Assembly (NCBI GenBank): GCA_009930305.1
Contig: RZYM01000001.1
Location: 186,001-250,000 of the forward strand
Reading direction: 5' to 3'
From: Bacteroidia bacterium
Lineage (GTDB): Bacteria; Bacteroidota; Bacteroidia; Bacteroidales; Paludibacteraceae
DNA: 64,000 bases
Position numbers and translations under genes: made by a program. Under the pieces are notes generated by a model. It was given only the letters and a program-made list of their open reading frames with translations. It was not told the origin of the DNA and ran no database searches. Below, one piece after another: positions 7,636 to 15,828 of this stretch (within the stretch, counting starts at the first letter, position 1; each line of letters opens with the position of its first letter).

Positions 7636-10509
7636 ATGAAACGGCTACTAACTGTCCTAATTGTTTTTTCAAGCATACTGACATCAGTAAGTGCCACAAT
7701 TCGTCAGCCCATTAAGAGTTTTTACAAGATGGACTATAAGCTGGGTGCACAGAATTGGGGTGTATCGCAACAACGTAACGGCTTGATGTATTTTGCCAAT
7801 ATGAATGGACTGTTATCTTATGACGGAATAAGATGGACATCATCTCAGTTTCCTGGTTCAGGCAACAATGTCAGATCGCTGAAAATTACACAATCAGGAG
7901 ATATTTACGTTGGAGCATATAACGAATTCGGAGTTTTTAAAGCTCAAAGAAATGGCTTATCCGAATACGAATCATTATCAACTCTCCTACCCGAAAATGA
8001 TCGTACATTCGGCGAAATATGGCATATTAATATACTTAACAACAGCATTATTTTTCAAGGAACGAATCAAATTTTCTTCTACGAAAATGGACAAATAACT
8101 AAATTAGATACTCCTGCCAAAATAAAATTCTCAGCAGTCCTTAATAACGCACTTTATCTAACATCTGACACAGACGGAATTTTTGTTTTAATTGGTACTC
8201 GTTTCATTCCACTGCCCAATTGCGAGGAATTACAGAACAAAAGCATTTGCGCAATTCTACCAATGGAAGACAATTCTATCGCATTTATCACCGAAAGCCA
8301 TGGAATATATAATTACCAGAATGGTCAAATGGAGAAATCCACACTACCTATTAACGACATTTTGATTAAATATCAAGCATTTTGCGCACAAATAAATGGT
8401 CAAACACTTGCAGTTGGTACTGTACAAAATGGTGTTGTTGTTTTAAATCTAAAAACAAAGGAAAACACAATTATTAATATGAATTCGGGCTTACAAAACA
8501 ATACAGTTTTAAGCCTCGACTTTGATATGGAAGGAAACTTGTGGCTAGGACTCGACAAAGGTATTGACTATGTAAAAATAAACTCGCCGTTCCGTTCGTT
8601 ATTTGCACAGAATAACCCTTATGGTAGTGGCTATTGTTCCTTAATTGTTGGCTCTGATTTATATTTAGGCACAAACCAAGGATTGTTTGTCACTAAATAC
8701 GCTAATGGCGAAATAGGAGACATTGAGGCTATTGATGGCACTCAAGGTCAGGTATATGCAATTAAACAAATTGATAATCATATTTATTGCTGCCATCACA
8801 AAGGACTATTTGAGGTAAATGGCAAATTTTCGCGCAAAATTGCAAACATTGAGGGCGTTTGGACTATACAAAAACTGCGTAGCAATCCCAATTATTTGAT
8901 AGCAGGACATTATAATGGTTTCTTTTTGATGAAAAAACAGGATGGATTTTGGGTTTTCTCACATAATATTGAAGGTTTTAATGAATCTTCCCGCTTATTT
9001 GAACAAAACGACTCAGGAGATATTTGGATGAGCCATGGTTTAAAGGGCGTTTACAGAATACATCTGTCTAAAGATTTACAAAAAGCCGAGAGTGTAAAAT
9101 TCTATGGTACTGAAAAAGGATTTCCAACAAATGAACATATTTCCGTTTTTAGTTTGAACGGAGACTTGGTATTTGCCGCAGAAGATGGCTTACATAAATA
9201 TAACTCTGCAACAGATTTCATGGATGTAAATACTCAACTCACTAATAGTTTATTGGGTGGCGGACAATATTATTCCTTAAAAGAATACGACGATAACAGA
9301 TTATGGTTCGTTAAATTTGATCAGATTGGTCTTGCTATCAAACAAAAAGATGATGTGTATACATGCAATCCGAACAAATGTTTTTCTATACCAGAGGAAT
9401 TATTGTACGAATATTTTGACCTAAATGCTCTAGACTCAGAAAATATACTCGTATCTAACGAAGAGGGATTTACATTGGTTAATCTCGAAATGTTAGATAA
9501 AGCAAATCTGTTTGATGTTTTTATCCGTGAAATATACTCGACAAAAAATGAAAAGAACATTACTAGTCAATACCTTAAGACAACTGAAGATGTTGCGCCA
9601 ATTAAGATACCATATAGTGATAACTCATTAAGATTTACATTTGGTACGGTTAGTTTTTCATCAAATAAAAACAATCAAACCCTCTACTCTACTCGTCTTT
9701 TGAATTACGAAGATAATTGGTCAAAACCAAACTTATCTTCAAGTAGAGAATATACTAACTTGCATGAAGGCACATACACCTTCCAAGTAAAGACATTTAA
9801 TCGCAATTCCGAAAGTTCATTTACAGAATATACTTTCACTATATCTCCACCATGGTATCGCTCTTTTTGGGCATACGCCATATATTTATTGTGCTTAATT
9901 GGTTTTTTGTTTCTGTTACGCAAATATATCCAATACAAAGAAAGTTTGCTTGAGAATGAAAATAAGAAACAAATGGAGGCACAAAAAAGATTACATGAAG
10001 AAGAGTCTGCCGAAAAAGAAAAAGAAATTATTGCTCTTAAAAATGAACAGCTTTCGAGTGAACTTGTTTATAAAAGCAATGAATTAGCTAGTTCAACAAT
10101 GAACTTAATCCGTAAAAATGAGGTTCTAATTGACATAAAAGACGAAATAGGAAAGATTGCCGGCGGCTTATCAAATAGTGAAGAAGGAAAGTCTATTTCA
10201 AAAAAACTAATTCGATTAGTTCATTCTATTAATACAAACATAGAACACGATGACGATTGGATGAAGTTTGAACAAAACTTTGATAATATTCACCAAGACT
10301 TTATGAAACGTTTGAGTGAGCAATACAAAGGACTTACCGTAAGCGATAAGAAACTATGTGCATACCTAAAAATGAACCTTGTAAGTAAAGATATTGCACC
10401 ACTTCTAAATATTTCAGTCAGAGGCGTGGAAATCGGTCGTTATAGATTACGCAAAAAACTTAATTTAGATAGGGATACGAATCTAACGGAATTCTTACAG
10501 AGCTTTTAA
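7636..10509 (+). CDS. Membrane one-component regulator: beta-propeller sensor, Y_Y_Y domain, LuxR-type HTH
   Basis: A 957-residue protein with a signal peptide (residues 1-20) and a long periplasmic region of propeller-type repeats (GDIYVGAYNEFGVF, GNLWLGLDKGIDYV, GDIWMSHGLKGVYRI), similar to the sensor half of Bacteroidetes hybrid two-component systems. A Y_Y_Y-type Ig domain follows (~residues 655-735), then one membrane helix (~742-763), a charged coiled coil (~765-835), and a C-terminal LuxR-like helix-turn-helix (~895-957, LTVSDKKLCAYLKMNL, VSKDIAPLLNISVRGVE). There is no histidine-kinase or receiver domain, so ligand binding outside may act directly on the DNA-binding end. Ligand and target genes are unknown; no polysaccharide-utilisation genes are adjacent. 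A terminator follows directly. Confidence 0.85.
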   Translation: MKRLLTVLIVFSSILTSVSATIRQPIKSFYKMDYKLGAQNWGVSQQRNGLMYFANMNGLLSYDGIRWTSSQFPGSGNNVRSLKITQSGDIYVGAYNEFGVFKAQRNGLSEYESLSTLLPENDRTFGEIWHINILNNSIIFQGTNQIFFYENGQITKLDTPAKIKFSAVLNNALYLTSDTDGIFVLIGTRFIPLPNCEELQNKSICAILPMEDNSIAFITESHGIYNYQNGQMEKSTLPINDILIKYQAFCAQINGQTLAVGTVQNGVVVLNLKTKENTIINMNSGLQNNTVLSLDFDMEGNLWLGLDKGIDYVKINSPFRSLFAQNNPYGSGYCSLIVGSDLYLGTNQGLFVTKYANGEIGDIEAIDGTQGQVYAIKQIDNHIYCCHHKGLFEVNGKFSRKIANIEGVWTIQKLRSNPNYLIAGHYNGFFLMKKQDGFWVFSHNIEGFNESSRLFEQNDSGDIWMSHGLKGVYRIHLSKDLQKAESVKFYGTEKGFPTNEHISVFSLNGDLVFAAEDGLHKYNSATDFMDVNTQLTNSLLGGGQYYSLKEYDDNRLWFVKFDQIGLAIKQKDDVYTCNPNKCFSIPEELLYEYFDLNALDSENILVSNEEGFTLVNLEMLDKANLFDVFIREIYSTKNEKNITSQYLKTTEDVAPIKIPYSDNSLRFTFGTVSFSSNKNNQTLYSTRLLNYEDNWSKPNLSSSREYTNLHEGTYTFQVKTFNRNSESSFTEYTFTISPPWYRSFWAYAIYLLCLIGFLFLLRKYIQYKESLLENENKKQMEAQKRLHEEESAEKEKEIIALKNEQLSSELVYKSNELASSTMNLIRKNEVLIDIKDEIGKIAGGLSNSEEGKSISKKLIRLVHSINTNIEHDDDWMKFEQNFDNIHQDFMKRLSEQYKGLTVSDKKLCAYLKMNLVSKDIAPLLNISVRGVEIGRYRLRKKLNLDRDTNLTEFLQSF

Positions 10510-10514
10510 AAAAT

Positions 10515-10557
10515 AAAAACCACATGGAAACAAAAATACATGTGGTTTTTATTTAAT
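10515..10557. terminator. Bidirectional intrinsic terminator
   Basis: Perfect 12-bp inverted repeat (10515-10526 with 10539-10550, AAAAACCACATG / CATGTGGTTTTT) around a 12-base loop, followed on the plus strand by a T-rich run. It lies between the convergent ends of the sensor-regulator gene and ychF and can serve both. Confidence 0.85.
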
Positions 10558-10568
10558 ATTTAGTATTT

Positions 10569-11669
10569 TTATACGTTGAAACGGAAATGCATTATATCAC
10601 CATCTTGCACTTCATAGTCCTTGCCTTCAACATACATCTTTCCAGCCTCTTTACAAGCGCTTTCTGAGCCTAGCGATATATAATCCTCATACTTGATTAC
10701 TTCAGCCCTTATAAAGCCTTTTTCAAAGTCTGTGTGAATTACTCCTGCACATTGTGGAGCTTTCCAACCTCTTCTAAATGTCCAAGCGCGAACTTCTGGT
10801 TCGCCGGCTGTCAAATATGTTTGTAAATCCAACAATTTATATGCTGCTTTAATTAATCTGGATACTCCTGATTCTTTCAAACCGATTTCTTCTAAGAACA
10901 TTTGTCTCTCTTCATAAGTATCAAGTTCTGCAATATCAGCTTCCGTTGCCGCAGCAACAATTAATATCTCTGCATTTTCATCCTTTATGGATGCTTTCAA
11001 TTCATCAACGTAATGGTTTCCATTAACAGCACTGGCCTCATCTACATTGCAAACATAAAGAATTGGCTTATCTGTTAGTAAAAAAAAGTCTTTCGCCAAT
11101 TTGCGCTCTTCTTTATCTAAAACAAGAGTTCTTGCAGACTTGCCTTGTAAAAGAACTTCTTTATATTTAAATAAAATCTCAAGTACAGTCTTTGCTGTTT
11201 TATCACCCCCACTCTGCGCTTGTTTTTGAACTTTATTAATTCTGCTGTCAACTGTCTCTAAATCTTTTAATTGCAATTCTGTGTCGATGATTTCTTTATC
11301 TCTAACAGGATTTACACTTCCGTCAACATGAGTCACATTGGCATCATCAAAACATCTTAAAACATGAATTATAGCATCTGTTTCCCTTATGTTTGCTAAA
11401 AATTTATTTCCCAATCCTTCGCCTTTGCTTGCTCCTTTTACCAAACCAGCAATATCAACAACTTCAACTGTTGTTGGAACTATGCGTTGCGGATGTATTA
11501 GTTCTGCTAATGCAGTTAAACGCTCATCAGGTACAGTAATTACCCCCACATTGGGCTCTATGGTACAAAAAGGAAAATTAGCAGCCTGAGCTTTGGCATT
11601 AGACAAACAATTGAATAATGTAGATTTTCCTACGTTGGGTAATCCAACTATTCCACATTGTAAAGCCAT
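10569..11669 (-). CDS. ychF: Redox-regulated ribosome-binding ATPase YchF
   Basis: YchF/Obg-family P-loop NTPase that prefers ATP, binds ribosomes and influences translation and stress resistance. The protein has 366 residues, the usual length. G1 is GLPNVGKSTLFNCL (residues 8-21), the G3 region VDIAGLVKGASKGEGLGNKFL has the family-specific insertion, and the G4 position is NVDE rather than NKxD, which explains ATP preference in this family. The C-terminal TGS domain is present (WTFRRGWKAPQCAGVIHTDFEKGF). Its start is fixed by a minus-strand -7 element at 11697-11704, just upstream. Confidence 0.97.
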   Translation of the reverse strand: MALQCGIVGLPNVGKSTLFNCLSNAKAQAANFPFCTIEPNVGVITVPDERLTALAELIHPQRIVPTTVEVVDIAGLVKGASKGEGLGNKFLANIRETDAIIHVLRCFDDANVTHVDGSVNPVRDKEIIDTELQLKDLETVDSRINKVQKQAQSGGDKTAKTVLEILFKYKEVLLQGKSARTLVLDKEERKLAKDFFLLTDKPILYVCNVDEASAVNGNHYVDELKASIKDENAEILIVAAATEADIAELDTYEERQMFLEEIGLKESGVSRLIKAAYKLLDLQTYLTAGEPEVRAWTFRRGWKAPQCAGVIHTDFEKGFIRAEVIKYEDYISLGSESACKEAGKMYVEGKDYEVQDGDIMHFRFNV

Positions 11670-11696
11670 CTTGTTTATTTTTAGGATTTAAGGCTG

Positions 11697-11704
11697 CAAA
11701 AGTA
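11697..11704 (-). promoter_or_regulatory. Promoter -7 element for ychF
   Basis: Minus-strand TACTTTTG fits TAnnTTTG and lies 28 bases upstream of the ychF ATG. It is back-to-back with the promoter of the divergent gene at 11744. Confidence 0.5.
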
Positions 11705-11717
11705 CTAAAATTTTGAT

Positions 11718-11725
11718 TAATTTTG
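11718..11725 (+). promoter_or_regulatory. Promoter -7 element for the coiled-coil membrane protein
   Basis: TAATTTTG fits TAnnTTTG and lies 18 bases before the ATG at 11744, giving a leader of about 12 bases. No clear -33 TTTG. Confidence 0.45.
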
Positions 11726-11743
11726 CCGAAACTTTAACGAGCA

Positions 11744-12643
11744 ATGAAAAATTCTTCCAAAAACATACCAATCATAATCTCAATTATACTGAGTATTGCT
11801 GTGATAGCTTTAGGAGTTTTATTTTTCCTACAGCATAAAGACTTACAAGAAAAAACTCAGGAACTAAGTTCTGTGACTGCCGAAATGGAGTTCGAAAAAC
11901 AGCAATCCGTAGAAGAATTCGAGCAAATAGCGCACGAATACGAAAACTTTTACATTAACACAAGTAATGACTCTTTGCTAAAATTAATTGATAATGAAAA
12001 GCAAAAAGTACAACAATTATTGCAAGAACTAAAAACGGTAAAAGCAACTAATACACGCCGTATTGGCGAATTAAAGAAAGAATTAAGCACTGTTCGCGGA
12101 GTTCTTAAATCGTATGTTGAAAAAGTTGATTCTCTTAATGCTTTAACTCAAAACCTACAAAAAGAAAACTATCAGGTTCGACAACAATACGAACAAAAGG
12201 CCAAAGAGTTGGAGCAAAAGGCTGCTGAAGCAGCGGAATTAGACAAAAAAGTCAGTATGGCAGCCATATTAGAGGCAGGTGATATCAGTATAAGTATGTT
12301 AAACGAAAAAGGCAAACCAACAAGGAGTCTTAAAAAAACTGCAAGTTTTGAAATTTGCTTTAATATTCTCAGAAACATCACAGCCGAAAGAGGTAAAAAA
12401 ATGGTTTATCTGCGTATTACTGATTCTAAAGAAGAGTTGATGACTTTACCGGGGCAAAACACTTTTAATTTTGAAGATAATCAAATAAGTTTTTCGGGCA
12501 AAAAAGAAATAGAATATGGCGGAGAAGCCGTTCATGTTTGCATATATTATCCTATTCAAGAAAGGTTGTCTACGGGTACATACAGCATTGCTGTTTTTAT
12601 GGAAGGCAATTTAATAGGATCAAAAAGTTTTGCTATTAAATAA
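11744..12643 (+). CDS. Conserved membrane-anchored coiled-coil protein of unknown function
   Basis: A 299-residue protein. Residues ~8-30 form one membrane helix (IPIIISIILSIAVIALGVLFF), after which residues ~31-165 are an almost unbroken charged coiled coil rich in Glu, Gln and Lys. The last ~125 residues are predicted mostly beta (SFEICFNILRNITAERGKKMVYLRI). With a short basic N-terminus the bulk probably lies outside the inner membrane, in the periplasm. I recognise it only as the kind of protein found conserved in Bacteroidales and do not assign a function. It is 2 bases upstream of hemW, so probably cotranscribed with it. Confidence 0.7.
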   Translation: MKNSSKNIPIIISIILSIAVIALGVLFFLQHKDLQEKTQELSSVTAEMEFEKQQSVEEFEQIAHEYENFYINTSNDSLLKLIDNEKQKVQQLLQELKTVKATNTRRIGELKKELSTVRGVLKSYVEKVDSLNALTQNLQKENYQVRQQYEQKAKELEQKAAEAAELDKKVSMAAILEAGDISISMLNEKGKPTRSLKKTASFEICFNILRNITAERGKKMVYLRITDSKEELMTLPGQNTFNFEDNQISFSGKKEIEYGGEAVHVCIYYPIQERLSTGTYSIAVFMEGNLIGSKSFAIK

Positions 12644-12645
12644 AA

Positions 12646-13749
12646 ATGGCCGGAATCTACATACACGTCCCTTTTTGTACACAACGCTGCTCTTATTGTG
12701 ATTTCTTTTCTACCACTCGATTAGAGGAGATGGATTCATATACGGATTCTGTGTGTCTAGAGATTATACAAAGACAAGACTATATCAAAGACAAACATAT
12801 TAATACAATATATTTTGGTGGTGGTACGCCTTCTCTTCTTTCAAAAGAAAATTTCGCGAAAATATTTGATACTCTCTATAAAAACTTCGACTGTAGCGAT
12901 CTTAAAGAAGTTACTTTAGAATGTAATCCCGATGATATTCGGAATGATTTCTTCTGTAAAATCAATGATACCCCTATAAATCGTCTAAGCGTTGGCATAC
13001 AATCTTTTCAGGATGATGAATTGGTAATGCTCAATAGGCGACACAATGCTGAACAAGCAAAAGAAGCTGTCGAAAAGGCTCAAGATAGCGGTTTTAACAA
13101 TATCAGCATCGACCTTATGTATGGCTTTCCTCAACAAAAGATTAAAATTTGGAATAAGACAATAAAAGAGGCTTTGTCACTAAATGTTCAACATATATCA
13201 GCATATCATTTAAGTTATGAAGTAGGTACAAAAATGTATTCAATGAGAAATAAAGCTGTTGATGAAGAGACTAGTTTAGAATTATTTCAATCATTAAGAC
13301 ATTCTCTAATCAATGCCGGGTTTGAGCACTATGAGATATCTAATTTTGCTAAAAAAGGATTTAGATCTTTACATAATTCTTCTTATTGGAAAAATGTTGA
13401 ATATTTAGGATTAGGTGCAGGTGCACACTCTTACAATGGATGTGATTCAAGACAATGGAACTTATCCAACCTAGATAAATATCAACAAGCAGTAAGAAAA
13501 AATGGACTATATTATGAACAGGAATTTTTAAGTGATGATGATGTTTATAATGAGTTGATAATAAAATCATTACGTACTTGTGAAGGTATTGACATTAATA
13601 ATATTAACAATAAATATTTAGACCATTGTATTAGACAATCGGACTTATACACAAAAGAAGGTATACTATGTAAACAAGATAATTTTATTAAGCTAAGCGA
13701 AAATGGTATTTTTGTATCTGATAGAATTATACGCGATTTGATGATATGA
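12646..13749 (+). CDS. hemW: HemW-type radical SAM protein (heme chaperone)
   Basis: HemW proteins bind heme and a [4Fe-4S] cluster; they are related to oxygen-independent coproporphyrinogen oxidase but act as heme chaperones in characterised cases. The 367-residue protein begins MAGIYIHVPFCTQRCSYCDF, with the CX3CX2C cluster ligands at C11, C15 and C18 followed by Phe at 20, the HemW pattern. YFGGGTPSLL supplies the SAM-binding glycine motif, and RLSVGIQSFQDDEL is the family strand. True HemN would be longer with an N-terminal extension. The gene overlaps the next by the ATGA at 13746. Confidence 0.93.
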   Translation: MAGIYIHVPFCTQRCSYCDFFSTTRLEEMDSYTDSVCLEIIQRQDYIKDKHINTIYFGGGTPSLLSKENFAKIFDTLYKNFDCSDLKEVTLECNPDDIRNDFFCKINDTPINRLSVGIQSFQDDELVMLNRRHNAEQAKEAVEKAQDSGFNNISIDLMYGFPQQKIKIWNKTIKEALSLNVQHISAYHLSYEVGTKMYSMRNKAVDEETSLELFQSLRHSLINAGFEHYEISNFAKKGFRSLHNSSYWKNVEYLGLGAGAHSYNGCDSRQWNLSNLDKYQQAVRKNGLYYEQEFLSDDDVYNELIIKSLRTCEGIDINNINNKYLDHCIRQSDLYTKEGILCKQDNFIKLSENGIFVSDRIIRDLMI

Positions 13750-14144
13750 ATATTATTAAAGCATATTGGAAAACATCACTGATAAGCATTATTATTATAT
13801 ACTTATCACTAATTAAAATTCCTTCTTCTATAGAAATTCCTAAGATTCCTTTTTACGATAAATGGGTTCATCTTATCATGTACGCTTGTTTGTGTGCAAT
13901 TGTTTTATTTGATTGTATTAAATCCTCAAATAGCAGACCATATATTTCTGCAGCGATTTATTCAATTACACTTGGTGGTATATTAGAATTATTACAAATA
14001 CTATTTCCACCAAGAAGCGCAAGTTTTGCCGATTTTTTAGCAAATTTAATCGGCTGTAGTTTAAGCCTAATCATCTTTTTCTTAATAAAATTTATTCATG
14101 GAAGAACAACTAATTCAAAAAACCATTGCATTAACTCTAATTGA
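13746..14144 (+). CDS. VanZ-like family membrane protein
   Basis: A 132-residue protein with four predicted membrane helices. It shows the VanZ-like pattern: DKWVHLIMYACLCAIV near residues 38-53 (the conserved Lys-x-x-His in helix 2) and GGILELLQILFPPRSASFADFLANLIG near 79-105, with the typical ELLQ...R..D..D/N arrangement. VanZ of enterococci gives low-level teicoplanin resistance, but the role of the many small VanZ-like proteins is not known. It overlaps hemW by 4 bases and dprA by 47 bases in another frame, so the three genes are translationally close. Confidence 0.85.
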   Translation: MNIIKAYWKTSLISIIIIYLSLIKIPSSIEIPKIPFYDKWVHLIMYACLCAIVLFDCIKSSNSRPYISAAIYSITLGGILELLQILFPPRSASFADFLANLIGCSLSLIIFFLIKFIHGRTTNSKNHCINSN

Positions 14145-15204
14145 TGGCATTGGTACACAAAACACAAAAAAACTAATTGATTATTTTGAAAATGCAGAGA
14201 ACGTGTTCAAGCAATCTGCACGCTCATTAGCCTCTTTATCCGGAATCGGACAAAGCAAGGCAGTATGTATTGTAAGTCAATTTAATGATGTATTAAAAAA
14301 AGCCGAATTTGAACTTAAATATATCTACGACAACAGAATAGCTTTTCATTTTTACAAAGATTCTAATTTTCCAAAGAAACTGCTTGAATGTCCTGATTGC
14401 CCTGTACTGTTATACTCGAAAGGATGTTTTGATTTTGAAAATGGTAAATACATATCTGTTGTTGGTACTCGTAATGCTACTGAATACGGAAAAAAATTAT
14501 GCCAAGATTTTGTTCGTGATATTGCAATAAGTCAACCGGATACCACTATTATTAGTGGATTAGCCTATGGAATAGACATTTGTGCACATCAAGCTGCAAT
14601 GGAAAATAATCTACCAACAATAGCAATTATGGCGGGAGGGTTTGCACATATTTATCCAAATGCGCATAAACATATTGCAGAATTAATGATTGATAGCGGA
14701 GGTATCATAACTGAAGGCATATCAAGTACTTATCCCGAAAGACAAAACTTTTTAAAACGCAATCGCATTATTGCAGGTTTAGCAGATGCTGTGGTTGTAG
14801 TAGAAAGTGCAGCTAAAGGTGGTGCACTAGTTACCGCAGATATTGCTTATTCATACAATAGAGATGTTTTTACTTTTCCGGGTAGAGTTAATGATATATG
14901 GTCTTTAGGTTGTAATCAATTAATTAAACAACAAAAAGCTGCATTAATTGAATCTGCAGAGGATTTAGAATATCTTATGTCGTGGGATAAAAACAAAATA
15001 AAATACATTCAAACATCTTTGTTTAATGATCTAACGGAAAAAGAACAGGCTGTTTATTCTATTATAAAGAAGGAAAAAAAGTTGCACAAAGATTTGTTAA
15101 ATCAGTTTTTTAAAAATGAGAATTCTTTACAAAGTATATTGCTTTCGCTTGAGTGTAAGGATATTATAAAATGTTTACCTGGTAATTATTTCATTCCATT
15201 ATAA
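14098..15204 (+). CDS. dprA: DNA processing protein DprA
   Basis: DprA binds incoming single-stranded DNA in natural transformation and loads RecA. The 368-residue protein has an N-terminal SAM/HhH region (LIDGIGTQNTKKLIDYF), then the Rossmann DNA-binding core: VVGTRNATEYG, SGLAYGIDICAHQAAM, AHIYP, ERQNFLKRNRIIAGLADAVV, AAKGGALVTADIAYS, FPGRVNDIWSLGCNQLI. The C-terminal ~60 residues resemble the DprA winged helix. The start at 14098 lies inside the VanZ-like gene, but the first residues already match the family, so the 47-base overlap appears genuine. DprA alone does not prove competence. Confidence 0.95.
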   Translation: MEEQLIQKTIALTLIDGIGTQNTKKLIDYFENAENVFKQSARSLASLSGIGQSKAVCIVSQFNDVLKKAEFELKYIYDNRIAFHFYKDSNFPKKLLECPDCPVLLYSKGCFDFENGKYISVVGTRNATEYGKKLCQDFVRDIAISQPDTTIISGLAYGIDICAHQAAMENNLPTIAIMAGGFAHIYPNAHKHIAELMIDSGGIITEGISSTYPERQNFLKRNRIIAGLADAVVVVESAAKGGALVTADIAYSYNRDVFTFPGRVNDIWSLGCNQLIKQQKAALIESAEDLEYLMSWDKNKIKYIQTSLFNDLTEKEQAVYSIIKKEKKLHKDLLNQFFKNENSLQSILLSLECKDIIKCLPGNYFIPL

Positions 15205-15216
15205 TTATGGGAGGTA

Positions 15217-15338
15217 TATAAAAAACAAAAGGCACTCACGCTTGAGTACCTATTTGCTAACCTTAAAATCAAATACTATGAAAAAATCACAATGCAAATG
15301 TAGGGGTAATTATGTGTTGTGCAGCATATAATTCCGTT
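15217..15338 (+). repeat. Dispersed hairpin/micro-ORF element, copy A
   Basis: About 122 bases that align with 37695-37815. From TATAAAAAAC through the ATG and CACA only three substitutions separate the copies over the first ~78 bases. It starts with a hairpin (15230-15251: AGGCACTCA, loop CGCT, TGAGTACCT, one C-A mismatch), then TATTTGCTAACC, an A-rich ribosome-entry-like stretch and an ATG. The middle of the reading frame diverges, but the tail CATATAATTxCGTT is again shared. It could be a small RNA, a leader with a short peptide, or a non-autonomous repeat. Confidence 0.8.
15278..15331 (+). CDS. Putative micro-ORF, 17-residue Cys-rich peptide (copy A)
   Basis: Reads MKKSQCKCRGNYVLCSI then TAA. 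The initiation region (AAAATCAAATACT before the ATG, AAAAAA after it) is A-rich as at efficiently translated Bacteroidetes starts. The homologous copy at 37756 starts MKKSHCK and also carries three cysteines (6, 13 and 14 there; 6, 8 and 15 here). Conservation right across the start codon favours translation, but length and sequence alone cannot prove a product. Confidence 0.4.
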   Translation: MKKSQCKCRGNYVLCSI

Positions 15339-15600
15339 TTTTTACAAATTTGGTACTTAAAAAGACTATAATACTTGCTTATATTACAAACTTGTTACAA
15401 TACCATATTTTAATGTCAATATAGTGTTACAAAAATTGTTTATAACTTATAAATTATTTTTAGAAAATAAATTTTGATTATTGAAATCGCGTTTCTTATA
15501 AAAACTATTTTTTAAAATAAAAATATATAATGATGAATTTGTATTTAATAATAAACAGTCAAATACACATATTTTCTGAGTATCTAATAAAAAAGTTTAC

Positions 15601-15608
15601 TACATTTG
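15601..15608 (+). promoter_or_regulatory. Possible nadA promoter -7 element
   Basis: TACATTTG followed by CA, a good TAnnTTTG match in an otherwise featureless AT-rich gap. No -33 element at normal spacing, and the resulting leader would be unusually long (~215 nt). Confidence 0.35.
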
Positions 15609-15828
15609 CAGTTATCAACAGCATGTTAATAAACTTCTTAGTATTCAAAGAAACAATAAGTTAAGTTGTTAATTGTTTGTTATTAGTTTGTTTGCTAAAA
15701 ACAAATTATTTTAAAAGCAAGCTTATTGAGTTTATTTTATTGACAGTATTAACACTCTATTATTATTACCATTTATTTTTAAATAACTAAAAACAATAAT
15801 ATATATAGTAAACAATAAAACTCATAAT

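Larger units (their letters stand above)
15205..15828. other. Long AT-rich intergenic region before nadA
   Basis: Only about a quarter G+C over most of its length. The first part (15217-15338) holds copy A of the dispersed micro-ORF element, listed separately. After it I see no open frame of note. A TACATTTG -7 match at 15601-15608 may be the nadA promoter and would give a leader of roughly 215 nt. That leader contains runs of A and T but no riboswitch fold that I recognise. Confidence 0.5.

Noticed and set aside
15217-15338. The repeated element as a classical MITE
   Set aside because: Copy A has weak A-run/T-run ends that could pair, but copy B lacks them and no target-site duplication is visible; a transcribed element explains the conserved ATG region better.
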